Source: Homarus americanus
Lineage: Eukaryota; Arthropoda; Malacostraca; Decapoda; Nephropidae
Direction: 5' to 3'
DNA: 64,000 nt
NCBI RefSeq assembly: GCF_018991925.1
Contig: NW_024748870.1
Location: forward strand, 4,865,276-4,929,275
Both the position numbers and the translations under genes were made by a program. Shown here one piece after another: positions 13,939 through 25,699 of the stretch; the first letter of the stretch is position 1; the number at the start of each line of letters is the position of its first letter. The notes under the pieces are model-generated. The model was not told the DNA's origin and did not search any database. It was given only the letters and a program-made list of their open reading frames with translations.

Positions 13939-14192
13939 CTTGATGATGCTGAAGGTCTTTGGCGCGGTTGTCTGAGACGCGGACTGGCGTGGTGGTGGTG
14001 GTCGTGGGGTGGATGGGGGGCGGGGTGGCCTGCCTCCAATCCCCCAACCTGCCTGACTCGTCATGCAGGTCAGCCAGGGGCAGCTACTGGGAAAGACTTC
14101 TTTTTTGGGGGCAGCCATGAGCACCCCATCATGCAGGGGAGATTCAAGGGCAGGGGTGAGTGTAGTACTACTACAACTGCTGCTGTTGTGTG
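13939..14192 (-). CDS. Candidate exon 8: proline/threonine-rich, two possible frames
   Basis: The minus-strand acceptor accccttcataccag precedes 14192, and a very good donor CATCAAG|GTATGT follows 13939. Phase 1 to 0 continues exon 7 and gives AHNSSSCSSSTTLTPALESP, then a PPRPPSTPRPPPPRQSASQ tract ending KTFSIIK. A second frame, open from about 14082 to the donor, reads LPLADLHDESGRLGDWRQAT, then PPPIHPTTTTTTPVRVSDN and RAKDLQHHQ. It also looks like real protein and has strongly GC-ending codons. It would need an acceptor inside the segment, for example after tttcccagtag. The region is clearly coding-like; which frame is used is open. No exon to the left was found, so the 3' end of the gene is unresolved. 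Confidence 0.48.
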
Positions 14193-14802
14193 CTGGTATG
14201 AAGGGGTCAGTGCAAGAGTTTACTTTATAAAGTTTTCCAATATATAGTCACAATGCCAGCTGAGAGAGGATGGATAGGGATGAAGAACATAATGTCTGCC
14301 GGAAAAGTTGTATTCCTGTCGAAACGGTACCTTTTTTTTAAGAGAAAGTTTTCGTAGTATGTAAGATAAATTTTGTTGATATATAGATACTTTTTTATAC
14401 TCTTATAGAAATATTGTCGCTTATGAAAAGAAAATCTTTTAAAAAGGTTATACTGTAGGTGTATCCTGACCCATGGGGTAATGTTGTCGTTCACATAAAG
14501 GAGATCTCGTTTGAAAGTATTTGACGAAACTTCTAAACGACCTTTTATTTAAGGTACGGCCTCTCTTATCTCCACGTCTCCTGGTAGATTGTACACCAGA
14601 TTCTGTCTTTATAATATTCTCCTCTCTTCACACACACGGTATTTTGTGGAAAAATATGTTCATTTACTCTTTCTTCCACACCCGATCAAAGAACAACACC
14701 TTTGATTTTAACTTTACTTTCTCTTCCATTTGAGAAAGATTCATTGCATTATGAGCCATGAGATCATTAGTAAGAAAATTATAGATACAACCTGAAGATG
14801 CA

Positions 14803-14990
<188 letters not shown>

Positions 14991-15969
14991 CCATTAATTA
15001 TAATCAGGGAAAGAGGAAGCAGTGGTCGTAGATACACGGTGGTGGTCAAATATTTTTACTTGAGACAAAACTGCCAAGGAAGACTGAGAGCAAATCATAC
15101 TACAAGTTGGGAATTTTACACGTTATTTACCTGCTCGGGCACCTGAGTATATCCACAGAAATCATAGAAAGTCAGAGAAAAACAAACCTCATGGGAGTGT
15201 GAGAGACACATTACAAACGTACGTGTTCATCCTCGCACATGGTAACAACAATTGCGTAATTGAGTAGGATTCCATTCATTATATACTTTGTAATCTAATA
15301 TTTATCTCATTATCAAAACACCAACCGCATGACTCGCGAAGGCAACATCATATTCGTTTTCATCGTGACTTATAATATACTTCACATACTGGTCACCGTA
15401 TAATGCTTTTATAACATGTGAAATTATGGATGGAGGATAAAATTTACATCAGATATTTCGGAGAAAATTTTTTAATGGAATTTGAAGCAAAAAAACTGAC
15501 AGTATTATTTCCTTGGATAACAAATATTAAAGCAACCTTTTCCTCAGCGACTCAAGTTTATTTCATAGACACCGAGTGAGAGTGAAAAGATTTCGAAGTT
15601 GAGAATAGTTCTCTTCACGCACAAACAGTGTACGAGTATCAGTAACAGCACCGGTCATGTTTACCACAACAAGATCATCTTATCCGACCATTAAGAATAT
15701 AAACCCTCAATAACTACACTCCTATTTCATATTAAATGAATTATATGATCAAATTGTCATTATATTTAAACTAAAACAATTGAGTGGTGTACTTGTGGGT
15801 TTATTGTTCATGAGCAAGGAAAGTGAAAATCAGTTAAATATAAGTGTTGCAAGTTTCCATTGATTCAAAAGAAATTAGGGTAATAGGATTTTAATAATTA
15901 ATCTAATAAATGGATTAATTCATGGTATCAGGTTACAGACTAAAATAATCCATACATAGAGGAATGATG

Positions 15970-16008
15970 CCAATTACAAAGGCATGCTTTACCCACCTTT
16001 GTAATTGG
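15970..16008. repeat. Perfect 13-bp inverted repeat
   Basis: CCAATTACAAAGG at 15970-15982 and CCTTTGTAATTGG at 15996-16008, with a 13-nt spacer. Confidence 0.8.
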
Positions 16009-16577
16009 TCTGAGGTTAGATTACGAATAGAATTAAAACAACGCATACTGTGCTATGCTTCAGTCCCTCAACAATATCACGTGATCGTGTATATTTTCAG
16101 ATAAAAAAGGTAATTTTCTACTTTGTTTATCTGTAGTTTTCACGTGTGAAGTTTTTGTCACTGTATATTAAACTGACAGATTCGTTTTTTGGCCATGAAT
16201 TTAATTTTACTATGATTATTATTTAACGACTTTCCATTGGCACATCAATTTTGAGGTTATGTCTGCAACTTGTGCATTTCCCAAACTGATCTACATCACA
16301 AAGGAGAACAGAACAGATACTAACTTCATAACTATATTCAACTTGAAATCATTTAATCCATACTGGAAATGTTTAAAAGCATTGTTTTCTAAGAGACTCT
16401 TCGAGTTCTACTGACCTTGACAAAAATAAACAAAAATAAATTCTTACTTATTGAAGTCTTTATCATGTTTTCTTAGTGTAATACCGGGAAGAAATAATAA
16501 TGGGTGCATCGATTGTGTGGTTGTTGGAAATTAAACTTGAAAGGCCAATTTGTAATTTTTATTGCGATCACTCCACT

Positions 16578-16671
<94 letters not shown>
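16578..16671. repeat. (TA)n array
   Basis: About 90 bp with one C interruption at the left. Confidence 0.95.
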
Positions 16672-16672
<1 letters not shown>

Positions 16673-17363
16673 ATGGCGGAACAAGCTTTTTCTTTCTATA
16701 TTAAGAACATATCAAATTTCTTATGGGGATGTTCATGAGATTCTGAGGAATAGAAGTATATACAATTGTTATTATAACGCACTACCTAATCTTTGTTCTG
16801 AGAATAAGAGTGATATGCTGTGCTAAAATGTCAGGCCTTATTAAAAATACATTTTGGGTGGCATTGATAACACCATTTACACCTAATAAGTGGAAATTGA
16901 TGATCCAGATTTCATGTTGGTATATAAGCTGGATTTATACTTTAGTTGTTTGATGGAGACATCCAACTAATTCTTTATTTGATTTTAATTCCATCAACAT
17001 GTGTAATTTTATTAAAGGTAAATAGCCGGAGGGAAGCTTGTGGATGACGATTATACCCAGAAAATCTCTCTTTTATATACAATAATGTATAATGTATTCC
17101 TCCAAGTATTTGTTCCCAATGATCTATAGTTTTGCTGATATGGGATCATTCATGTCCATTTGTATATGTGATGTAACCTTGCTATCCTATCTCCCTCCAT
17201 TTCCTTTCATTCCATCTTCACCCTCGTCCTCCCCCACACCACATACCAGCACACACAGAAAATTTTAACAAAAAGATATTCGTGGGACATCCGTTCGTTG
17301 AATTTCTAATCTAGTTCAGGTTGGTATTTGTCAAATATGTAATGGTGTATGGAATGCTCAAGC

Positions 17364-17364
<1 letters not shown>

Positions 17365-17422
<58 letters not shown>
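17365..17422. repeat. (AAT)n array
   Basis: About 19 units of AAT. Confidence 0.93.
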
Positions 17423-17423
<1 letters not shown>

Positions 17424-17726
17424 CCAATATGTGTATTGTTGGTTTAACTTAACAAAATCCTAATCCCACACGAGGGACTTTCCATCGTGTATATCTGTCT
17501 TCTGTATGTTTTACCACACTGCCACCTTGTCCCGTCACCTATCCTTAACCTTTACTTGTGTCTATTGGTAAATTTATCGAGAACTTCGGATACAGGAACT
17601 TTAACTAAATGGGCTTCATCCGAAGGATGTGAAATCATTAACATGATGTCTTTATCCTATGCAAACCAGGTGGTCTAGACTCTTGTTTGTCTCACATTTG
17701 AAACAAGAGAGTGATATTTCGGAGTC

Positions 17727-17960
<234 letters not shown>

Positions 17961-17979
17961 TATGTATGTACATATATAC

Positions 17980-18082
<103 letters not shown>

Positions 18083-19124
18083 AATCTTCAGTGCATTAGA
18101 CAAGATAAAGGTTGTGTCAGCTTCGTCGTTAATGCTAAGAATTTCTATCAGTTCTCAGGACATCCTTTACGACACATTTTCAGTGTAAGTGACCAATTCA
18201 ACAATATTCATTCAAGAATTATAATTATCTCCATATTCCCCATGACTATATTACATACCATGTTACGAAATGTGGTCTTATTCACTTACTTAAGTATTAA
18301 GAATGACGACGGTATCTTTATAACACATGTACCCTATTGCATTGGGCAGAGTCTTAATAGGAACTATAGGGATTAAATTCCGTAATAGGAATAGAAGCGA
18401 AGGACCATACTTGAAAAATTAAGTCCATAAATTTTCGGAAATGTTCTTGGTTACTACCAACATGAATGTGAAGGATTAGATAGTAAGAACCACTCTGGGT
18501 ATTTAACTTATCTATTAATTTTTGTTCCTAATGGCTAAATTTTTTAAATTGCTCGACTAATTTCTGAAGATGTCAGGGATGAAGGATATTGATGCCTGAT
18601 GTGTTGATCTGTTAAAAGGAGGATTAGGAGAAAAAAATTATTGTTGGAATTTTCAAAAGTTAGTCACAGAGAAGAAGTCCTGCACGTAAATTAGTTCATA
18701 AATTTTTTAGTCTTATAGTCTGTAATTCTAATGTTGTATATGATGACAAATGAAAAGTCTTTTTAATCTTACAAAGCTTTGTGTACAAGAAGCTGTTATG
18801 TATTTAATATTAATAATAATAATAATAAAGACAATCTTACAAAAGTTTTATCTTATTTGCATTTATATTATAATATGATATAATTTATCTTAATTTTAAT
18901 TAAAAAAAAGTTAAAGGACCTTTCTGTTAATTTACTTCAGTGGCGTTCATTATAAGTTGATAAAATTCAATTTATCTGTGAAACTTTGTGTCCATAGAAC
19001 AGACAATGAGAGACAATACCTTAAGATGACAAAGATACTGACATACCTTTGTGGTTTACAAAGATAAATATTGTTCTGTATCATAAAATGAAATTGATAT
19101 ATTAAAAAATACAGACCTTGCCGT

Positions 19125-19146
19125 TATATATATATATATATATATA
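19125..19146. repeat. Short (TA)n
   Basis: About 22 bp. Confidence 0.9.
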
Positions 19147-19862
19147 ACAAGATTCACGAGCAGGCAGTCTCTATAGCACCCCTAATTTTCAAAACTGTAT
19201 GGTAGTGTAAAACATTCATGTTTGTATCAAAATGAATTTAAAAGTGTGGAAAATTTATAAACATATAATATATAAAAAATTTACTTCCAAATTTTATATT
19301 GGCACAAATAATGATACCAGTAAGGTCAATGATACTGTTCAGGATTTTTCTAATTTTTTATTTAAGGTACATTGGATACGTAAAAAATGTGTGACAGAAA
19401 CTAGGAAAAATAACCTTCATGCATCTGTTCAATATAACACGAATATCAGACAATTTTATGGAGACGTCGAAAATATTATTCAACTCCTGAAAAAAAAGCA
19501 GTTGAAGATAAATCTCTTGTGCATTGCTCATAAACGTCTAGAAACAGCTTATTCAACTTACAATGTTCTGTTGTCTGTTGTATATTATCATGTTGTCATA
19601 CATAAAAGTCATACTTAGCCAGTTTCACCACATAAATATAACAAACACGTCTTATGCAACTTCTAGAAGTACCTCAGGTATCTAATCTTAATTATGAAGA
19701 AAAGACGTTGAATATGTATGTACAAATAAATCATCTGGGAGAATCATGAGAAACAGGACACGAAAAAAAAAGGTGAGACTCTTCACAGCGATTTTTGAAG
19801 ACAGATGCAGCTAAGATTACAACTAGTATTGTCAACTTTGGATGTGATGGGGATAGAATAAT

Positions 19863-19865
<3 letters not shown>

Positions 19866-19927
<62 letters not shown>
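19866..19927. repeat. (GA)n array
   Basis: 62 bp of GA. Confidence 0.95.
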
Positions 19928-19928
<1 letters not shown>

Positions 19929-20475
19929 GCAAGTTTTAACTTCTAAGAATGCCTTAACAAAACCTGACACTTCATAATAAAGATCCAACAATGGTTTGAT
20001 AAACAAGAAAAAGCGGGAGAAAAATAAGGCTTTGCTTGCAATGGACAGAACAAATGTTTCACGTCAGAGTAATAGTGTTAATAGTCTTAATAATAAATTA
20101 TAGTCATAGCTACTCTAAGACATGTTAGTGTAAAGTTTTATTATTAAAGTTATGATCACTAGCTATCATACCCAGTGAGAGGTCTAGTGGTCTCCTCAAA
20201 CTTAATTAGAAAATAACGTAAACCTTAGAACAATATTTTGTGACCTACATTTATGAAATACTAGAACATACTTCCTAAGTTTCTTTTTGTGTCATAAATT
20301 TATCTCCATTTCATAAAGCCCTAGAAAAGGAAAAATCGTTTTCAAGATCTCATTGCATGTAAGCCATCAGTTATTACATTATTTTTATTTCTTTTTACGT
20401 ATCCTTAGTGCGATGAAAATATAACTAGTTTAGTAAATATAGACCTCTGAGTTTCACTGAAAATTGCTTGTATTT

Positions 20476-20758
<283 letters not shown>

Positions 20759-20834
<76 letters not shown>

Positions 20835-20848
20835 TGTATATATATATT
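20759..20848. repeat. (TA)n array
   Basis: Right-hand boundary of the family B fragment; one CTG interruption near 20834. Confidence 0.94.
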
Positions 20849-21026
20849 TTATGTACTCTGTGTTTGAATTTTTAGATTATAAATTTAGATAATTATTCTC
20901 AAAATAAATAGGGGGAAAGAGCTCCGTAAGATAACAACTCCAAGCCTTTTTTCTTGTTGTTGCCTCAGAGAGCGTGCGTGGCTGGTCCGGTTAAGAAATC
21001 AGGGAGGCGAGTGTCCCTGGTCTTAC

Positions 21027-21610
21027 CTGGCCACAGCCAAACATAAGGCGGAACTTGTCGCTCCTTCGACAAACCTGAGGGTTTTTTGAAGAAGAGTGAC
21101 AAGGCTTTGATTTCTCTGGGCTCTGTTCTCTTAGATAAAGTAGATCTGTTTGGTCTTTGCTGAATATCTTTATTGGATTGAGATAGTGGAACAGTAGAGG
21201 TAAAAGATGCTAATTGATTGGATCTTACAGGTACACCAAACTGTGGAGGATCGACTATTTTAATAGCATTCTTATTAACTTCGAAACTAAAATTTTCGAT
21301 TTGCTTCGGGACAGCCGCTGTATTGCTGAAAGACCTCAGAATGTCATTATTTTTTTCGGCATTCTGCTCAAGTTTCTGGAAGGCAGGTTCGAATTCCTTA
21401 GTGTTTTGCGGTTGTAGAGCTTCGAGAGCTTTAAGAATAGATACTCCTTCCAGGTTCTCGCTTCTTAAGAAAGGAGAATCGTTCAGGATAGGGACATCTT
21501 GAAGGAATATTCTTGTAGGCACAGGAGTAGAACTTGAAGGGGGAGGGGAGGCTGGTCTTTGCTGATTCTGCAGCTGGTCTTGAAGGAGTACTGGCCGGAG
21601 ACTGCTGGTC
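21027..21610 (-). CDS. Candidate exon 7: long Ser/Pro/Gln-rich coding exon
   Basis: This is the longest non-repetitive open frame in the window: 194 codons on the minus strand between acceptor tgactgtttctgtcccag and donor GGCCAG|GTAAGA. The peptide starts TSSLRPVLLQDQLQNQQRPA, continues through PASPPPSSSTPVPTRIFLQD, and has a charged, possibly helical stretch EPAFQKLEQNAEKNNDILRS. It then has repeated Gln/Pro/Ser-rich linkers and ends RQVPPYVWLWP. Phase is 2 to 1, matching exon 6 and exon 8. If the donor is not used, the frame runs on 21 codons to a TGA at 20965, which would make it a terminal exon; I see no AATAAA signal soon after that stop. The open frame also extends upstream to about 21780, with another possible acceptor there, but that version breaks phase with exon 6. 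Confidence 0.72.
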
Positions 21611-21891
21611 CTGGGACAGAAACAGTCATCAGGTATTACAACAGGTGCTTGAAATTCGACATGCTTCAGCTTTATCTTAACTGGCACCTTGACTGTCGGT
21701 ATTGTTCCAGTACATAATACGCATATTGTGACTACTATAGTATAGGAACATTTGTTAATATTTGGACATGAGCTATTATACTGTAGAGCTAACCTAAACA
21801 GATTATTTGAGGTATTGTCTCATTTTTCCAATATAGATTAAATATGTATGACAGTTTGTATGTTAAGGCATTGGAAATTCAATTATCATAC

Positions 21892-21993
<102 letters not shown>

Positions 21994-22091
21994 TCCTTGC
22001 CTAATTGTTGCATAACTTAGGGCAATGTGTCATAACCCATGAGTTTGGGTTTGTTATGATACTCCCTACACCTGCAGTCTCACTGACTCAC

Positions 22092-22279
22092 CTGGTGTCA
22101 CTGGTCTGCTCGTCGTTAACCACCGTCACCTTCTCCGGGAACACCACCTTTCCTCCTGAACTTGCTAATAAAAGACGCTGGGAATCCTGCAATCCCAAGG
22201 GAACAGGGAAGGAGGAGGAGGACTGCAGAGGTAGCTGAGAGATGTCCGGTGTTGTGACGAAGGCTTGAACATTGCCAGT
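22092..22279 (-). CDS. Candidate exon 6 of the minus-strand gene
   Basis: The acceptor gctcttccgtacag and the donor GACACCAG|GTGAGT are both strong. The 188 nt between them contain 62 in-frame codons (phase 0 to 2). The peptide begins TGNVQAFVTTPDISQLPLQS, passes a Ser run, and includes LQDSQRLLLASSGGKVVFPE and KVTVVNDEQTSDT, which is balanced and strongly protein-like, with GC-rich third positions against AT-rich flanks. It joins exon 7 through codon AG|G (Arg). No family recognised. The immediate upstream intron contains the SINE at 22.6 kb. Confidence 0.68.
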
Positions 22280-22555
22280 CTGTACGGAAGAGCAACACAG
22301 GGATATAACGTAAATGGACTGTTATGGATTTCTATGAAGGCTGGTACGGGGCGACTAACTGTGAGGTGTGTAGCTATGCAAACATATGCCACACGCGGTT
22401 GGATCATCCCAAAAACTGCAAATAGCTGTATATGAATTTTTGATGCTGTTGACCAAAAAATGCATGTTTACATATCAATTCTCTCCGTTATATATGCAGA
22501 AAGAAAACAGACTCAGGAATTCTCTACAAATATGTGTGTGAGCGTGCGTGTGTGA

Positions 22556-22590
22556 ACGAGTGCGTGCGTGCGTGCGTGCGTGCGTGCGAC
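22556..22590. repeat. (GCGT)n
   Basis: Seven or so GCGT units just left of the SINE. Confidence 0.9.
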
Positions 22591-22619
22591 CCATGCATGT
22601 ATGCGTGTATTTGAGAACA

Positions 22620-22965
22620 GTGGGCAATGTGGCGCAATAGTCAACATGCTCGCCTCAAAAGAGAGTAGTTCCGGGTTCGATCCCCGAGCAGGGTAAAACT
22701 ATGAGTAAATTTCTTAACACTATTTGTCTCTATATACCTAGCAGTAACTGGGAACCTGGATTTTTATAGATCAACAGATCGTATTCGGGGTTATGGTTAG
22801 CCAGTGCAGTTGAGGAATTGTCCGATCATATATTATTCTTTGAGACCGGGTCATGGAAATTGTTAACATAGGGTGCACATGTTGTGTTTGCGACTGCTTC
22901 GACATCTTAACAAATTCACGCCTAGGTGGCCCTAGGGCTACCATTTAATTTTATTATTAATTTGT
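22620..22965 (+). mobile_element. tRNA-derived SINE
   Basis: Bases 22621-22693 look like a decayed tRNA: an A-box-like TGGCGCAATAGTCAAC near 22629, a canonical B box GGTTCGATCC at about 22674-22683, and a pairable T-arm (CCGGG..CCCGA). The anticodon arm is poor and no clean acceptor stem forms, so it is not a functional tRNA. The following 270 bp of unique-looking sequence, ending in a CCTAGG-rich segment and a short A/T-rich tail, would be the body. It lies in the intron upstream of exon 6. The right boundary is a guess. Confidence 0.55.
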
Positions 22966-23065
22966 TTTAATGAGTCCTTGAACATGTTTATGTGCGTGTC
23001 TGTGGAATGTACCAACAAAAATAGGAGAACGTTTTAATATGGAAAATTATTGAATGTAAACTATA

Positions 23066-23127
23066 ATTTTTTTGTTTAATTAATATTGAAGAATTATAAT
23101 TCCTCAATATTAATTAAACAAAAAAAT
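23066..23127. repeat. Perfect 24-bp inverted repeat
   Basis: Arms 23066-23089 and 23104-23127 (ATTTTTTTGTTTAATTAATA plus TTGA) pair perfectly over a 14-nt loop. It lies in the intron between exons 5 and 6. Confidence 0.85.
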
Positions 23128-23267
23128 CAAACTAAACAAGTATTTATAAGCCACATCCTTATGAAGTCATATTAAAAAACTCGAGTCTTGTTAGAAAAAT
23201 TATATTGAATTATGTAATCTATATATAGTATATCGTTCACAGAAAAATTATATGCATTTAATAAAGC

Positions 23268-23270
<3 letters not shown>

Positions 23271-23309
<39 letters not shown>
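23271..23309. repeat. (CT)n array
   Basis: 39 bp of CT. Confidence 0.95.
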
Positions 23310-23313
<4 letters not shown>

Positions 23314-24426
23314 CACTCATAGAACACAGCCTGCACAGATAATGGGTGAACATGGTCAGAACTAGTATTGTTCAAAAGAGCGGGATTCTTCCTCCCTGCC
23401 CATAGTGTTGTTAATCAAATTTGTCTAAAGGTGATTTATTGATCAATTTCTATAATCTAATTTTATTTGCTTATAAACCTGCGATAACGTTAGGTTATCT
23501 CTGTTATTTATCTCATATATTTATATAAAAAATAAATATTAATTTATAAAATGTAATAAGTAATTTTTTCCTACAATTATCTTTGCAATATTTTTATCAC
23601 TGTAGGGCTGAGGGATAGTCTAGAAAGACGACTAAACTCAGGGATAAGTTGAAAAACGGTGCACACACCCTTCGTCAGCGGCTTGGTCACCTAAGAACTT
23701 TTTAATTCCGGTAGAATAATCGAACTAACGTTATGATTAAATTTTATTTGCAACGTTACTGAGTTTTTCCTTAGTTTTTGGTAATATCCGCACATAAGAT
23801 ATATAAGGACCGTGCATTAGTTATCAGTACCTGTGACCATTCAGGTGCCTCTGCATAACGATACAATTTACTCGTGAAAAATCTTTAATCTGGTGAAAAA
23901 ATATGTCCACAGTTTACTATCACTAATGGACACTTTTGTACTGGCGGAATATTAACTAATGAGCTATAATTCAGCTGCTAATTTTCTAGTGTACACCGGT
24001 GGAGGGGGAAACTGGAATCATTTTCACAAGGATTATCATGATGTGATTGTTTTTATACGAGTGTTATCATCAAGACACTCGCCTTATGACTGATCATCTG
24101 CTAGAGAAGCTCACCTCACTGTAGAGATATGCGGCAGAAATCAACATCAAGTTGTCCTACATAACAAGGAACAGGTTATATTTTACATCAAGATTATAAT
24201 TCCTTGATCATTGTCAACAGGTCTTGCTATGTAGATGAAGTGAATTAGTGAACTTGGTTAATTTATTTAGTTGTTAAAACAGAAATATACAAACACAGTA
24301 GTAGTGAAATAATTATCTGATACTAATAAATTGTACTTGAACGGCATGTGATATTAACCACTGAAGTAATATTAAAAAATTAAATTATTATTTCGAATTT
24401 AAAATATTTGTACTTAGAATGATGTC

Positions 24427-24551
<125 letters not shown>

Positions 24552-25073
24552 TATTCTTGTAGAAATAACCAGATCACCTTATTACGCTGTATTCGCTATT
24601 GCTATTAACTTGGAAAAACAAAAACTTGAAACTTGACGTAGTATTTATCAAGTGAGCAAAGCCGCCGAGAAAGTCTTGTTAATCTTTTCATCATTGATCA
24701 GAGTTATTTTGAAATGTTCTGATGTCTGATATGACTGATTTGAAGGAATTAATATTTCTAAAATCAGAAGAGAAATAAGAATTTTAGTTATCTCATGAAA
24801 GATTCAGAACATAACAATCCAAAGATAACTAACTTAAATGTCTTGAATATTTGTCTTTTTTTATGTAATGAACATCTGTGGTTAAAATAACACTTTTATT
24901 CTCACTCACTTAAAAGTAATTGGATTGTATTTTTAGATTTAAAGGAGGTGACTTCTCCCATAACATGGTCGATAATATGTAATTAGCGAATTGAATTTCC
25001 GCTCATATAACTTGGGAGAAAATGATACTACTAACAGCAGACAGACATTTGTAACTTGTGAATTTGATCTTAC

Positions 25074-25578
25074 CTGAGACTGTCTTAAGGGCAAAGACAT
25101 CCCACGCCTAAGGTCCGAAACAGACTGCGTCAGGTGAGTCTTGGTGAAACCAATGAAGGGTGCTTGCTGACCTGGACCGTTGAGAGGGCCAACTTCCCTA
25201 AGGGCAATGGAGGCAGATGCCCCAGGCCTCCCAAAGGGTCACTTGGGTTTGACGTCTCCAAAGGTAACTTGGAGATGTCTATGGAGAGCGGGCGAAACTT
25301 GGAGATATCTATGGAGAGCGGGCGAAACTTGGAAGAATCCTGGAGTTGGGGGAGTGGCAGGGCTCTAGGTGAGCTGCCCCGTGGTCGTGCTGCCGCCACA
25401 CTGAAGGAAGATTCGAGCGCTGCAGGTCTCCTGAGGGGGTGTAGGGAGGACGGAGACTGGGCCAGGAGGGAGGACCCACCAGCAGGAGCACGAGAAGACC
25501 GCTGAGGGAGCGAGGAGGGACGCCTGGATGGATCAATTTGCCGGCCAGATCGCTGACTCCCCCAGACCCAGCGCTCTC
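25074..25578 (-). CDS. Candidate exon 5: Ser/Pro/Arg-rich segment with a reading-frame conflict
   Basis: A GC-rich island in AT-rich DNA. The minus strand has the acceptor gcgcttccccag before 25578. The phase-1 frame is open for about 146 codons: ERWVWGSQRSGRQIDPSRRP, then Ser/Pro/Arg/Ala-rich sequence, then a 10-residue unit SKFRPLSIDI duplicated in tandem, ending ..KLALSTVQ and PSLVSPRLT before a TGA near 25132. The best donor, TCTCAG|GTAAGA after 25074, lies beyond this stop and fits a different frame, whose end reads THLTQSVSDLRRGMSLPLRQ. Using the internal donor GGTCCAG|GTCAGC instead (exon end 25172) keeps phase 1 to 0 and joins exon 6 in frame. A one-base deletion near 25135 would also explain the picture. 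Coding character is clear; the 3' boundary is not. Confidence 0.45.
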
Positions 25579-25699
25579 CTGGGGAAGCGCGTGGTAGCGG
25601 GCGGGCGTCAGGGAAGAGAACGGAAAAAATATAATAAAAGGCAGTAAAACGTGAATTAAAACTAAACATGCACGTTCAGTGGTAAATAAAAATGACTGC

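Noticed and set aside
19232..19618. 128-codon open frame on the plus strand
   Set aside because: Very AT-rich, Lys/Asn/Tyr-dominated, no splice or domain support; kept only as a note.
22620..22695. Functional tRNA gene
   Set aside because: A and B boxes are present but the acceptor and anticodon stems do not pair properly; better explained as a SINE head.
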